The notes beneath the pieces were generated by a model. The model searched no databases and was not told the DNA's origin. It saw only the letters and a program-made list of their open reading frames with translations. 53,111 nt of DNA, taken from assembly GCF_028682455.1 (NCBI RefSeq), contig NZ_JANHLD010000001.1, positions 2,190,001 through 2,243,111 on the forward strand. The letters are read 5' to 3'. The position numbers were made by a program, and so were the translations under genes. Shown here piece after piece: positions 41,458-50,776 of this stretch. The DNA comes from Pseudomonas putida (GTDB lineage Bacteria > Pseudomonadota > Gammaproteobacteria > Pseudomonadales > Pseudomonadaceae). Position 1 is the stretch's first letter. Every line of letters begins with the position of its first letter.

Positions 41458-42360
41458 ATGACCTTGCAGTACCCAACCATCGCCGATTGCGTCGGCAACA
41501 CGCCTCTGGTCCGTCTGCAGCGCATTGCCGGCCAGACCAGCAACACCCTCCTGCTCAAGCTTGAAGGCAACAACCCGGCAGGTTCGGTCAAGGACCGGCC
41601 GGCGCTGTCGATGATCACCCACGCCGAGCAGCGCGGGCAGATCAAGCCGGGCGACACCCTGATCGAGGCAACCTCGGGCAACACCGGGATCGCCTTGGCC
41701 ATGGCGGCGGCGATCAAGGGTTACAAGATGATCCTGATCATGCCCGACAACTCCAGTGCCGAACGCAAGGCCGCGATGACGGCCTATGGCGCCGAGTTGA
41801 TCCTGGTCAGCAAGGACGAGGGCATGGAAGGCGCCCGCGACCTGGCCGATCGGCTGCAGGCCGAAGGCCGTGGCCTGGTGCTCGACCAGTTCGGCAATGG
41901 CGACAACCCTGAGGCCCACTATGTGAGCACGGGCCCGGAGATCTGGCGCCAGACCCAGGGCACCATTACCCATTTCGTCAGTTCCATGGGCACCACCGGT
42001 ACCATCATGGGCTGCTCGCGCTACCTCAAGGAGCAGAACCCGGCCGTGCAGATCGTTGGCTTGCAGCCAATGGAAGGCTCGGCGATTCCGGGTATCCGTC
42101 GCTGGCCGGAAGAGTACCTGCCCAGGATCTACCAGGCCGATCGCGTTGATCGGGTGGTCGACATGGCCCAGAGCGAAGCCGAAGAAACCACGCGCCGCCT
42201 GGCCCGCGAAGAGGGCATTTTCTGTGGCGTGTCCTCCGGTGGTGCAGTGGCGGCGATGTTGCGCCTGTCCCGCGAACTGGAAAACGCCGTCATCGTGGCG
42301 ATCATCTGCGACCGTGGCGACCGTTACCTGTCGACCGGCATTTTTGACGCGGCGAACTGA
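41458..42360 (+). CDS. cysM: Cysteine synthase B
   Basis: The 300-residue PLP enzyme makes cysteine from O-acetylserine and sulfide or thiosulfate. The PLP Lys is in [15 protein letters not shown] near residue 45, the substrate loop is [11 protein letters not shown] near 70-80 and the PLP phosphate loop is [11 protein letters not shown] near 175-185. CysM-type features distinguish it from CysK. Its stop overlaps the rlmD start (TGATG). Confidence 0.94.
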   Translation: MTLQYPTIADCVGNTPLVRLQRIAGQTSNTLLLKLEGNNPAGSVKDRPALSMITHAEQRGQIKPGDTLIEATSGNTGIALAMAAAIKGYKMILIMPDNSSAERKAAMTAYGAELILVSKDEGMEGARDLADRLQAEGRGLVLDQFGNGDNPEAHYVSTGPEIWRQTQGTITHFVSSMGTTGTIMGCSRYLKEQNPAVQIVGLQPMEGSAIPGIRRWPEEYLPRIYQADRVDRVVDMAQSEAEETTRRLAREEGIFCGVSSGGAVAAMLRLSRELENAVIVAIICDRGDRYLSTGIFDAAN

Positions 42361-43718
42361 TGTCCAAAAGTAAACGTAACAGCGGCTTGCGCTTCCAGCC
42401 GGCCGGCGGCAGCCGCACCCCCCAGGTGCCCACCGGCAAGAAGCAGCGCCTGCGTATCGAGCGTCTGGCCGGTGACGGCCGTGGCATTGCCTTCCTCGAA
42501 GGGCGTACGTGGTTCGTCAGTGGTGCGCTGGCCGCGGAAGAGGTCGAGGCGCGGGTGCTCAATGCCCATGGCAAGGTCGTCGAAGCGCGCCTGGAGCGCG
42601 TCTTCACGGCAAGCCCGGATCGCCGCGAAGCACCCTGCAAGCATTTTGACCGTTGCGGTGGCTGCAACCTGCAGCACCTGCCCCACGCCGATCAACTGGC
42701 CCTCAAGCAGCGCCTGCTGGCAGAACAACTGCAGCGGGTTGCCGGCGTAGTGCCCGAGCAGTGGGCGGCCCCGCTCAGCGGTCCCGAGTTTGGCTATCGG
42801 CGTCGCGCCCGAGTGGCCGTACGCTGGGATACCAAGGCAAAGAAACTCGAGGTCGGTTTTCGCGCCGAGGCCAGCCAGGACATCGTCGCCATTGATGATT
42901 GCCCGGTACTGGTACAACCCTTGCAGTCGATCCTGCGTCACCTGCCGATGCTCTTGCAGAGCTTGAGCAAGCCGCAGGTGGTGGGCCATGTCGAGTTGTT
43001 CAGCGGTACGGCAGTCGCCTTGTTGCTGCGGCATACCGGTCCGTTCGGCGAGGGCGACCTGGCGCGGCTGCAGGCCTTTTGCACCGAGGCCGATGCGCAG
43101 CTGTGGCTGCAAGGTGAAGGTGAACCTTCACCGGTCGACGCGGGTCAGACCCTGGGCTTCACCTTGGCACCCTGGGCGCTGGAGCTTGCGTACCGACCGG
43201 GCGACTTTGTCCAGGTCAATGCGCAGGTCAACACGGCAATGATCGAGCAAGCGCTGGCCTGGCTGGCACCGCAGGCCGATGAGCGCGTACTCGACCTGTT
43301 CTGCGGCCTGGGCAACTTTGCCCTGCCGCTGGCCCGGCAGGCGCGTGAAGTTGTGGCGGTCGAAGGTGTGCAGGCGATGGTCGAGCGGGCAGAGGCAAAT
43401 GCCCGCCACAACAATTTGCATAACACCCGGTTTTTTCAGGCCGATTTATCGCAGCCATTGTCTGCCTCTGGCTGGGCCGCTGGAGGCTTTTCTGCGGTAC
43501 TCTTGGACCCACCCCGAGACGGTGCTTACGAGGTTGTGCGAAAAATCGCAGACCTGGGGGCGAAACGTCTGGTGTATGTATCGTGCAACCCGGCGACCCT
43601 GGCCCGTGACACGCTTGAGCTGGTCAGGCAGGGGTACCGGTTAAAATGTGCCGGGATTCTCGACATGTTTCCTCAGACGGCGCATGTCGAAGCCATGGCG
43701 TTTTTCGAAGCGGGCTAG
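42360..43718 (+). CDS. rlmD: 23S rRNA (uracil-1939-C5)-methyltransferase
   Basis: The 452-residue enzyme has an N-terminal TRAM domain (about residues 25-80), an iron-sulfur Cys set [10 protein letters not shown] near 93-102 with a fourth Cys in DDCPVL, and a SAM methyltransferase domain with [15 protein letters not shown] near 310-324 and the catalytic Cys in [12 protein letters not shown] near 404-415. It methylates U1939 of 23S rRNA. It is coupled to cysM and lies 99 bp before relA. Confidence 0.95.
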   Translation: MSKSKRNSGLRFQPAGGSRTPQVPTGKKQRLRIERLAGDGRGIAFLEGRTWFVSGALAAEEVEARVLNAHGKVVEARLERVFTASPDRREAPCKHFDRCGGCNLQHLPHADQLALKQRLLAEQLQRVAGVVPEQWAAPLSGPEFGYRRRARVAVRWDTKAKKLEVGFRAEASQDIVAIDDCPVLVQPLQSILRHLPMLLQSLSKPQVVGHVELFSGTAVALLLRHTGPFGEGDLARLQAFCTEADAQLWLQGEGEPSPVDAGQTLGFTLAPWALELAYRPGDFVQVNAQVNTAMIEQALAWLAPQADERVLDLFCGLGNFALPLARQAREVVAVEGVQAMVERAEANARHNNLHNTRFFQADLSQPLSASGWAAGGFSAVLLDPPRDGAYEVVRKIADLGAKRLVYVSCNPATLARDTLELVRQGYRLKCAGILDMFPQTAHVEAMAFFEAG

Positions 43719-43817
43719 CAAGGCTGGCGCGTTCGGCGCTGCACCTTGGGTCCGGCAGGGGCAGCACCAGTGATATCAAGCGCATTGCGTATGCGCTGTA
43801 GGGAAAGGTAAACAAAG

Positions 43818-46058
43818 ATGGTACAGGTGAGAGTGCACCAGCCGGTCAACACCGACGGCAGTATCAATCTCGAAGCATGGCTGGATCATGTGGTGAGCGT
43901 CGACCTGGCGCTGGACCGCGAGGCCCTCAAGGGGGCGTGCGAGTTTGCCCAGGAAGTCGAGAAAAAGGGCAATCCGGCCAAGCATTCCTGGGCCGACGGT
44001 ACTTCAAGCTTCCAGGCCGGCCTGGAAATTGCCGAAATTCTTGCCGACCTCAAGCTCGACCAGGATTCGCTGGTCGCTGCGGTGATCTACCGCGCGGTAC
44101 GCGAAGGCAAGGTGACCCTGGCCGAAGTCGGCCAGCGCTTTGGGCCGGTAGTCTCCAAGCTTATCGACGGCGTGCTGCGCATGGCCGCGATCAGCGCCAG
44201 TCTCAGCCCGCGCCAATCGTTGGTGCTCGGCTCCCAGGCGCAGGTGGAGAACCTGCGCAAAATGCTCGTGGCGATGGTCGACGATGTCCGTGTGGCATTG
44301 ATCAAGCTGGCCGAGCGAACCTGCGCCATTCGTGCGGTCAAGGACGCTGATGACGAAAAACGTCATCGCGTCGCCCGAGAGGTCTTCGATATCTATGCGC
44401 CGCTGGCGCACCGCCTGGGTATCGGCCATATCAAGTGGGAGCTGGAAGACCTTTCCTTCCGTTACCTGGAACCCGACCAGTACAAGCAGATCGCCAAGCT
44501 GCTGCACGAACGGCGGCTGGACCGCGAGCGCTTTATCAGCGACGTGATGAACCAGTTGCAGAACGAGCTGCTGGCTACCGGGGTCAATGCCGACATCAGT
44601 GGCCGGGCCAAGCACATCTATTCGATCTGGCGCAAAATGCAGCGCAAGGGCCTGGAGTTCAGCCAGATCTACGACGTGCGCGCCGTGCGCGTTCTGGTTC
44701 CGGAAATGCGCGACTGCTACACCGCGCTCGGGATCGTGCATACCCTGTGGCGGCATATCCCCAAGGAATTCGACGACTACATCGCCAACCCCAAGGAGAA
44801 CGGCTACCGCTCCTTGCACACTGCGGTGATCGGCCCGGAGGGCAAGGTGCTCGAGGTGCAGATCCGCACCCACGCCATGCACGAGGAGGCCGAACTTGGC
44901 GTGTGCGCGCACTGGCGCTACAAGGGCACCGACGTCAAGCCAAGCTCCAACCACTACGAAGAGAAAATCTCCTGGTTGCGCCAGGTGCTGGAGTGGCACG
45001 AGGAGCTGGGCGACATCGGTGGCCTGGCCGAACAGCTGCGGGTCGATATCGAGCCGGACCGGGTGTATGTCTTCACCCCGGACGGTCACGCCATCGACCT
45101 GCCCAAGGGCGCCACGCCGCTGGACTTCGCCTACCGGGTGCACACCGAAATCGGTCACAACTGCCGTGGCGCGAAGATCAACGGGCGCATCGTGCCGCTC
45201 AACTACAGCCTGCAGACCGGTGAGCAGGTCGAGATCATCACCAGCAAGCACGGCAATCCCAGCCGTGACTGGCTGAACTCGAACCTGGGCTATGTCACCA
45301 CGTCGAGGGCGCGGGCCAAGATCGTCCACTGGTTCAAATTGCAGGCGCGCGACCAGAACGTCGCCGCCGGCAAGACCCTGCTCGAGCGTGAGCTCAATCG
45401 CCTGGGCCTGCCGCAGGTGGATTTCGACCGGCTCGCCGACAAAGCCAACCTGCGCACCGCCGAAGACATGTTCGCCTCCCTCGGGGCGGGCGACCTGCGC
45501 CTGGCGCACCTGGTCAATGCGGCCCAGCAACTGGTGGAGCCTGAGCGCAGCGACCACGTCGAGCTGGTACCGCGCAAGGCCACCGGCTACAAGCCGGGCA
45601 AGCGCGGCGATATCCAGATCCAGGGGGTCGGCAACCTGCTGACGCAAATGGCCGGCTGCTGCCAGCCGCTGCCGGGCGATGCGATTGTCGGCTACATCAC
45701 GGTCGGCCGCGGCGTGACCATCCACCGCCAGGATTGCGCCTCGGTCCTGCAACTGGCAGGGCGCGAGCCGGAACGGATCATCCAGGTCAGCTGGGGCCCG
45801 GTGCCGGTGCAGACCTATCCGGTGGATATCATCATCCGCGCCTACGACCGTCCGGGCTTGCTGCGTGACGTCTCCCAGGTTCTGCTCAACGAGCGGATCA
45901 ACGTTCTGGCGGTCAACACCCGCTCTAACAAGGAAGACAACACCGCGCTGATGTCGTTGACCATCGAGATTCCCGGCCTGGATGCCCTTGGGCGTTTGCT
46001 GGGGCGGATCTCGCAGTTGCCGAACATCATCGAGACGCGGCGTAACCGTACGCCATAA
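43818..46058 (+). CDS. relA: (p)ppGpp synthetase RelA
   Basis: The 746-residue stringent-response enzyme has a degenerate N-terminal hydrolase-like domain (the HDxxED motif is absent near AAVIYRAVREG), a synthetase domain with RAVRVLVPEMRDCYTALG and ENGYRSLHTAVIGP, a TGS domain beginning VYVFTPDGHAIDLPKG near 414, a zinc-finger domain with CCQPLPGDAI near 615 and a C-terminal ACT domain. It makes pppGpp on ribosomes stalled by uncharged tRNA. Loss of the HD motif marks it as RelA and not SpoT. Confidence 0.96.
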   Translation: MVQVRVHQPVNTDGSINLEAWLDHVVSVDLALDREALKGACEFAQEVEKKGNPAKHSWADGTSSFQAGLEIAEILADLKLDQDSLVAAVIYRAVREGKVTLAEVGQRFGPVVSKLIDGVLRMAAISASLSPRQSLVLGSQAQVENLRKMLVAMVDDVRVALIKLAERTCAIRAVKDADDEKRHRVAREVFDIYAPLAHRLGIGHIKWELEDLSFRYLEPDQYKQIAKLLHERRLDRERFISDVMNQLQNELLATGVNADISGRAKHIYSIWRKMQRKGLEFSQIYDVRAVRVLVPEMRDCYTALGIVHTLWRHIPKEFDDYIANPKENGYRSLHTAVIGPEGKVLEVQIRTHAMHEEAELGVCAHWRYKGTDVKPSSNHYEEKISWLRQVLEWHEELGDIGGLAEQLRVDIEPDRVYVFTPDGHAIDLPKGATPLDFAYRVHTEIGHNCRGAKINGRIVPLNYSLQTGEQVEIITSKHGNPSRDWLNSNLGYVTTSRARAKIVHWFKLQARDQNVAAGKTLLERELNRLGLPQVDFDRLADKANLRTAEDMFASLGAGDLRLAHLVNAAQQLVEPERSDHVELVPRKATGYKPGKRGDIQIQGVGNLLTQMAGCCQPLPGDAIVGYITVGRGVTIHRQDCASVLQLAGREPERIIQVSWGPVPVQTYPVDIIIRAYDRPGLLRDVSQVLLNERINVLAVNTRSNKEDNTALMSLTIEIPGLDALGRLLGRISQLPNIIETRRNRTP

Positions 46059-46067
46059 AGTCGTTTA

Positions 46068-46121
46068 TCGCGGGGCAAGCCCGCTTCCACAATAAACTGT
46101 GGGAGAGGGCTTGCCCCGCGA
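46068..46121. repeat. Inverted pair of REP elements (REPIN)
   Basis: TCGCGGGGCAAGCCCGCTTC and GAGAGGGCTTGCCCCGCGA face each other between relA and mazG. Confidence 0.9.
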
Positions 46122-46144
46122 AGCGACCACAGCAGAGAGCAACG

Positions 46145-46975
46145 ATGTACACCCTAGACGACCTGCTCCACCTCATGGCCCGCCTGCGTGACCCGCAGTA
46201 CGGCTGTCCGTGGGACCTCAAGCAGACCTACGCGACCATCATTCCCTACACTCTCGAAGAAGCCTACGAGGTGGCCGATGCCATCGAGCGCAGCGACTTC
46301 GAGCACTTGCAGGGCGAGTTGGGCGACCTATTGTTCCAGGTGGTCTACTACAGCCAACTGGCACGGGAGGAAGGCCGCTTCGAGTTCGCCGGCGTGATCG
46401 ACAGCATCACCCGCAAGCTGATACGCCGTCATCCGCACGTCTTCCCCACCGGCGAGCTGTATGCGCCGCTGGATACCCCGAAGCTTGACGAGGCCCAGGT
46501 CAAGCAGCGCTGGGAAGAGATCAAGGCCCAGGAACGGGCAGAGAAGGGCATTCCCGAGCAGCTTTCGTTGCTCGATGACGTACCCGCTGCCTTGCCGGCC
46601 CTGTCCCGCTCCGCCAAGTTGCAAAAACGTGCAGCCCAGGTCGGTTTCGACTGGCCCGATGCGCTGCCGGTGCTCGACAAGGTGCGTGAGGAGCTCGATG
46701 AAGTGCTCCAGGCCATGGCCGATAACGACAGTGTGGCGCTGGCCGACGAGCTGGGCGATCTGTTGTTCGCCACCGTCAATCTGGCCCGGCACCTGAAGGT
46801 CGATCCGGAAAATGCCTTGCGTGGCGCCAACCAGAAATTTGAACGACGCTTTCGTTTCATCGAACAGGCATTGCGCGACATGGGCCGTCCGATTGAAGAT
46901 TGCACCCTCGAAGACATGGATGCGCTCTGGGGCGAAGCCAAACGTCAAGAAAAGAACCTGCCCAGCTGCGGCTGA
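46145..46975 (+). CDS. mazG: Nucleoside triphosphate pyrophosphohydrolase MazG
   Basis: The 276-residue protein has two MazG domains. The first holds LEEAYEVADAIE and GELGDLLFQVVYY (about residues 36-72), the second EELDEVLQAMAD and DELGDLLFATVNLARH (about 182-220), each with the metal-binding Glu/Asp pattern. MazG hydrolyses NTPs and lowers ppGpp in E. coli, which makes the relA neighbourhood meaningful. It starts shortly after a REP pair. Confidence 0.94.
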   Translation: MYTLDDLLHLMARLRDPQYGCPWDLKQTYATIIPYTLEEAYEVADAIERSDFEHLQGELGDLLFQVVYYSQLAREEGRFEFAGVIDSITRKLIRRHPHVFPTGELYAPLDTPKLDEAQVKQRWEEIKAQERAEKGIPEQLSLLDDVPAALPALSRSAKLQKRAAQVGFDWPDALPVLDKVREELDEVLQAMADNDSVALADELGDLLFATVNLARHLKVDPENALRGANQKFERRFRFIEQALRDMGRPIEDCTLEDMDALWGEAKRQEKNLPSCG

Positions 46976-47000
46976 GCTGAAGCACATAAGTGAGTGAACG

Positions 47001-47540
47001 ATGAGCCTTTCCCTTCGCGACCAATTGCTCAAAGCCGGTCTGGTCAACCAGAAGCAGGTCAAGCAGGTCAGTAAAGAACAGAAGAAACAAAAGCGTCTGG
47101 AGCACAAGGGCCAGGTCGAAGTCGACGACACCCAGCAGCGCCTGGCCCGCGAAGCCATGGCCGAAAAGGCCAAGCGCGACCAGGAACTGAATCGCCAGCA
47201 GCAGGAGAAGGCCGAGCAGAAGGCCCGTGCCGCCCAGGTCAAGCAGTTGATCGAGGTATCGCGCCTGCCCAAGCTGACTACCGAGGACTACTACAACTTC
47301 GTCGACGACAAGAAGGTCAAGCGCCTGTCGGTCAACGCCCTGATGCGCAGCAAGCTGAGCAGCGGTTCGCTGGCCATCGTTGCCCACGCTGGCGGCTATG
47401 AAGTGATTCCCCGCGAAGCGGCGCTGAAGATCCAGGAGCGCGACCCCAAGCGCATCGTCCTGCTCAACACCCAGGTGGAAGCGCCGGATGCCGATGATCC
47501 GTACGCGGCCTATGTGATCCCTGACGATCTGATGTGGTAA
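47001..47540 (+). CDS. DUF2058 family protein (YaiL-like)
   Basis: The 179-residue protein is highly charged. It opens with SLRDQLLKAGLVNQKQVKQV, then a long Lys/Glu/Gln-rich coiled-coil-like stretch (about residues 25-80), then a globular C-terminal half containing YYNFVDDKKVKRL near 97-109. This pattern fits DUF2058 (nucleoprotein/polynucleotide-associated enzyme) proteins of unknown role. It lies 25 bases after mazG and ends at a clear terminator. Confidence 0.85.
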   Translation: MSLSLRDQLLKAGLVNQKQVKQVSKEQKKQKRLEHKGQVEVDDTQQRLAREAMAEKAKRDQELNRQQQEKAEQKARAAQVKQLIEVSRLPKLTTEDYYNFVDDKKVKRLSVNALMRSKLSSGSLAIVAHAGGYEVIPREAALKIQERDPKRIVLLNTQVEAPDADDPYAAYVIPDDLMW

Positions 47541-47545
47541 CAACG

Positions 47546-47575
47546 ACAAACCCCGCCTCGGCGGGGTTTGTGTTT
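47546..47575 (+). terminator. Rho-independent terminator after the DUF2058 gene
   Basis: ACAAACCCCGCC, a TCG loop and GGCGGGGTTTGT are followed by GTTTT. It ends the relA-mazG-DUF2058 region and can also act toward the convergent 60-residue gene. Confidence 0.92.
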
Positions 47576-47585
47576 TCTGGAGGGG

Positions 47586-47768
47586 TTATTCCTGTTGCTG
47601 TCTGGCTTCGAGGAATTCCAGTTCGATACGGTAGTTGTGGGCTTCATGTTCATTGTGGAACATGCCGACCAGTTGGTTCTGCTGGTGCACATCCCAGATG
47701 CGCAGGCCTGCTGCAAGGCTTTCGTAAGTCATTTTGGATTCGTCGCGCTCAGTTACTTTGACAGTCAT
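47586..47768 (-). CDS. Small conserved-looking protein, 60 residues
   Basis: The protein is acidic and hydrophilic with no membrane segment or Cys. It contains SLAAGLRIWDVHQQNQLVG near 17-35. The ATG at 47768 has GGAG seven bases upstream, a good site that supports a real gene. An in-frame TTG lies two codons upstream. It stands alone after the DUF2058 terminator. Function unknown; its separate binding site and flanking terminator are the main support. Confidence 0.65.
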   Translation of the reverse strand: MTVKVTERDESKMTYESLAAGLRIWDVHQQNQLVGMFHNEHEAHNYRIELEFLEARQQQE

Positions 47769-47880
47769 CTGCAAACTCCACTTTCAGTTAACTGCGGCAC
47801 CGTGTCGCAGGTCTCTTTTATAGGGTTTGATAGCTGGCTAAGTAAATGCTTGCCCCATGAAACATCTTTCATGCACCTGC

Positions 47881-47951
47881 GTGGGAGCGGGCCTGCCCCG
47901 CGATGCGATGTGGCTGCTGGATCGCTATCGCGGGGCTGGCCCGCTCCTGCA
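47881..47951. repeat. Inverted pair of REP elements (REPIN)
   Basis: GTGGGAGCGGGCCTGCCCCG and ATCGCGGGGCTGGCCCGCTC face each other with about 30 bases between; both carry GGCC instead of GGCTTGCC-type cores at one position. The pair occupies much of the 235-bp gap 47769-48003. Confidence 0.88.
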
Positions 47952-47960
47952 AACAGGCAC

Positions 47961-47984
47961 AAAAAACCCCGCACTGGGCGGGGT
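47961..47984 (-). terminator. Rho-independent terminator of the DUF3108 gene
   Basis: Read on the reverse strand, AACCCCGC, a loop and GCGGGGTT are followed by TTTTGTG. It begins about 20 bases after the DUF3108 stop codon. Confidence 0.9.
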
Positions 47985-48003
47985 TCGGGATGCTGCGGGT
48001 AGC

Positions 48004-48714
48004 TCAGTTGCCCTTGACCGACTTGCCGTCGACCGTACCGTCCTGCAGCACAATGACGTACTCCTTGCCGTCGGTTTCGACCTGGCGCAGTTGCACCAGC
48101 AGGTAGTCCCAGTCCTTGGCGAACCACAGCTCGGTAATGCGCTTGCTCTGGCTCGGGTCGCGTACGCGCTCGACCTTGATGGCATCGACCTGGCCGGTCT
48201 TGGTGGTGACTTTTTCGGTGCCCAGGACGCGGAAGTCATAGGTATCGATCTCGTCGCCATCGACCACCTGGTAGCTCACGCTCTTCTTGCCGGCAGCGAT
48301 GTCATGCTGCAGGGCCAGTTGGTAGGTGGACTTGTCCAGCACGCCACGGTTGAGTGGCAGGTTGATCGCGTCGCCACGGTCGGAGCCGGTGATCTTCTTG
48401 CTGGTCCAGTCAAAGTCCAGGTCGACCTTCTTGGCCTTGCCCAGGCCGCCACGTTCGAAGTGGTAGGACTGTGGCAGCAAGGTGTCCTTGTCCAGGCGCA
48501 AGGTACTTTGCTCGGTCAGGCTGGCGATCATCATCGATGCCTTGAAGTTGAGGCTCCAGGTACCGTTGGCGTTCTTTTCCAGGCTGCGCTCGGCGGTGCC
48601 GCTCATGGGCAGCTGTTTCCAGTCGGCGGTGTAGCTGGCCGAGAAAGGCTTCAGATCAGCTGCCTGCAGCGGCAGTGCGAGCACGGCAAGAGCTAAGAGC
48701 AGGGCACGACGCAT
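48004..48714 (-). CDS. DUF3108 family periplasmic protein
   Basis: The 236-residue precursor has a signal peptide ending near residue 18 (LPLQA) and a beta-rich body typical of DUF3108 (SYTADWKQLPMSGTAERSL near 28-46, ELWFAKDWDYLLVQLRQVE near 197-215). These proteins are exported and often lie after purN in Pseudomonas; the function is unknown. It lies eight bases after purN on the reverse strand and is probably co-transcribed with purM-purN. Confidence 0.82.
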   Translation of the reverse strand: MRRALLLALAVLALPLQAADLKPFSASYTADWKQLPMSGTAERSLEKNANGTWSLNFKASMMIASLTEQSTLRLDKDTLLPQSYHFERGGLGKAKKVDLDFDWTSKKITGSDRGDAINLPLNRGVLDKSTYQLALQHDIAAGKKSVSYQVVDGDEIDTYDFRVLGTEKVTTKTGQVDAIKVERVRDPSQSKRITELWFAKDWDYLLVQLRQVETDGKEYVIVLQDGTVDGKSVKGN

Positions 48715-48722
48715 ATTATCTC

Positions 48723-49376
48723 CTAGGGTCGAATCAAGTGGCCGCTGGCCGCCAGGGGCTGGTCATCCAGTAGAGCACCGTGTTCACCCAGGCGCAAACG
48801 GCCTTCGGCGAACCAGCGCACTGCCAGCGGGTAAATCTGATGTTCCTGGCTGTGAACCCTTTGCGCCAGGGTTTCTGGCGTGTCGTCCAACTCTACCGGT
48901 ATTACTGCCTGTACGACCAGCGGCCCGCCATCGAGTTCCTCGGTCACGAAGTGCACGCTGCAGCCGTGCTCCTTGTCACCGGCCTCGAGGGCGCGTTGAT
49001 GGGTGTGCAGGCCCTTGTACTTGGGCAGCAGGGACGGGTGGATGTTCAGCAGGCGACCCTGGTAGTGACGGACAAAGCCGGCACTGAGAATACGCATGAA
49101 ACCGGCCAGCACCACCAGCTGTGGCTGGTAGCCGTCGATCAGTTCCACCAGCGCCGCATCGAAGGCCTCGCGGCCCTCGAAGGCCTTGTGGTCGAGCACG
49201 GCGGTGTCGATACCGGCCTGCTGCGCACGCTGCAGGCCATAGGCGTCGGCACGGTTGGAGATGACCGCGCGGATCCGCACCGGGCTGTCGCCGGTGCGGA
49301 CGCTGTCGATCAAGGCTTGCAGGTTGCTGCCGGTGCCGGACAGCAGCACCACGACATCACAAGGCTTGCTCGGCAT
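48723..49376 (-). CDS. purN: Phosphoribosylglycinamide formyltransferase
   Basis: The 217-residue enzyme formylates GAR in purine synthesis using 10-formyl-THF. LLSGTGSNLQALID near 10-23 binds the substrate phosphate. NIHPSLLPKYKGLHTHQ near 106-122 and the Asp in HFVTEELDGGP carry the catalytic Asn, His and Asp. Its ATG overlaps the purM stop (TGATG). Confidence 0.95.
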   Translation of the reverse strand: MPSKPCDVVVLLSGTGSNLQALIDSVRTGDSPVRIRAVISNRADAYGLQRAQQAGIDTAVLDHKAFEGREAFDAALVELIDGYQPQLVVLAGFMRILSAGFVRHYQGRLLNIHPSLLPKYKGLHTHQRALEAGDKEHGCSVHFVTEELDGGPLVVQAVIPVELDDTPETLAQRVHSQEHQIYPLAVRWFAEGRLRLGEHGALLDDQPLAASGHLIRP

Positions 49377-50434
49377 CAGTGCGCCTTGACGTTCTTCAGT
49401 TCGACCTGGGCTGCGCCTTCGGCGGCAACGCCGATCTGGCCGATGACCCAAGGTTGCTCGCCAGCGCTGCGCAGGACGTTCAGGGCGTTCTCGACCTGGT
49501 CCTGGGCCACGCAGATGACCATGCCCACACCGCAGTTCAGCACGCGGTGCATCTCGTGCTCGTCCACGTTGCCTTGCTGTTGCAGCCAGTCGAACACGAC
49601 CGGACGTTCCCAGCTGGCGACGTCAACAACAGCCTGGGCGCCTTTTGGCAGGACGCGCGGGATGTTGTCGAGCAGGCCGCCACCGGTGATGTGGGCCATG
49701 GCCTTGACCGCGCCGGTTTCCTTGATCAGCTGCAGCAGCGGCTTGACGTAGATGCGGGTCGGGGCCATCAGCAGTTCGGTCAGCGGCTTGCCGTCGAGCT
49801 GGATGTTTTCGATGTCGGCACCGGAAACCTCGATGATCTTGCGGATCAGCGAGTAACCGTTGGAGTGCGGGCCGGAGGACGGCAGGGCGATCAGCGCGTC
49901 ACCGGTGGCAACCTTGGAGCCGTCGATGATTTCGGCCTTTTCCACGACGCCGACGCAGAAGCCGGCCAGGTCGTAGTCTTCGCCTTCGTACATGCCAGGC
50001 ATCTCGGCGGTTTCACCGCCTACCAGGGAGCAGCCTGCCAGTTCGCAGCCCGCGCCGATGCCGGTGACCACGGTGGCAGCGACGTCAACGTTCAGCTTGC
50101 CGGTGGCGTAGTAGTCGAGGAAAAACAGCGGCTCGGCACCGCAGACCACCAGGTCGTTGACGCACATGGCGACCAGGTCCTGGCCGATGCTGTCGTGCTT
50201 GTTCAGGTTCAGCGCCAGGCGCAGCTTGGTGCCGACACCGTCGGTACCGGAGACCAGAACCGGCTGTTTGTAGCCGGCCGGGATTTCGCAGAGGGCGCCA
50301 AAACCGCCCAGGCCGCCCATGACTTCCGGGCGCGCCGTGCGCTTGGCAACGCCTTTGATGCGTTCGACCAATGCTTCACCGGCGTCGATGTCTACACCGG
50401 CGTCCTTGTAGCTCAGGGAGGGTTGCTTGCTCAT
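49376..50434 (-). CDS. purM: Phosphoribosylformylglycinamidine cyclo-ligase
   Basis: The 352-residue AIR synthetase has the Gly-rich region [13 protein letters not shown] near 41-53, [12 protein letters not shown] near 61-72 and [13 protein letters not shown] near 253-265. It closes the imidazole ring of AIR. It is the first gene of the reverse purM-purN-DUF3108 unit and diverges from the DUF2066 gene. On the reverse strand TAAAAT near 50544-50549 is a plausible -10. Confidence 0.96.
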   Translation of the reverse strand: MSKQPSLSYKDAGVDIDAGEALVERIKGVAKRTARPEVMGGLGGFGALCEIPAGYKQPVLVSGTDGVGTKLRLALNLNKHDSIGQDLVAMCVNDLVVCGAEPLFFLDYYATGKLNVDVAATVVTGIGAGCELAGCSLVGGETAEMPGMYEGEDYDLAGFCVGVVEKAEIIDGSKVATGDALIALPSSGPHSNGYSLIRKIIEVSGADIENIQLDGKPLTELLMAPTRIYVKPLLQLIKETGAVKAMAHITGGGLLDNIPRVLPKGAQAVVDVASWERPVVFDWLQQQGNVDEHEMHRVLNCGVGMVICVAQDQVENALNVLRSAGEQPWVIGQIGVAAEGAAQVELKNVKAH

Positions 50435-50776
50435 GATCCAGGCCTTTAGGGGGAGGGATTCGGGGGAATCGACCGTGACCTGCCAGGCAAAGCGGGGGGT
50501 AATCCAGCTGCCTGACCGTCGCCGGTCTGCGAAGGCGCGCGATTTTATCAGGGTTGCCCGGTAGCGGCCATCCTCAGGCCGACGGCAGGGGCACAGATCA
50601 GCTAAAAAAGACGCTTTGACAGCCCGCGACTGGTTGCCGGGGCATAGGCTGTATAAGGTATAGCAAAGGCCATGAGGCGAAATTGCGGCCCTGGCCGAAT
50701 GTTTTGCAGGGTGCTGCTGTCATACCCGCACATGCCCGTGAGCGTCGCTTCTTTATTATCAGGACAGGAATCCTCC
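50435..50776. other. 342-bp divergent promoter region of purM and the DUF2066 gene
   Basis: The gap holds a perfect -35-like TTGACA at 50616-50621 on the forward strand, but no good -10 lies 16-18 bases after it. TATAAG near 50651-50656 is a possible -10 with a poor -35. An in-frame upstream extension of the DUF2066 gene (from 50672) is not supported. No repeat or RNA gene was seen. Confidence 0.4.

Noticed and set aside
44004..45752. 582-codon reverse frame opposite relA
   Set aside because: Shadow of relA; no start signal or family features.
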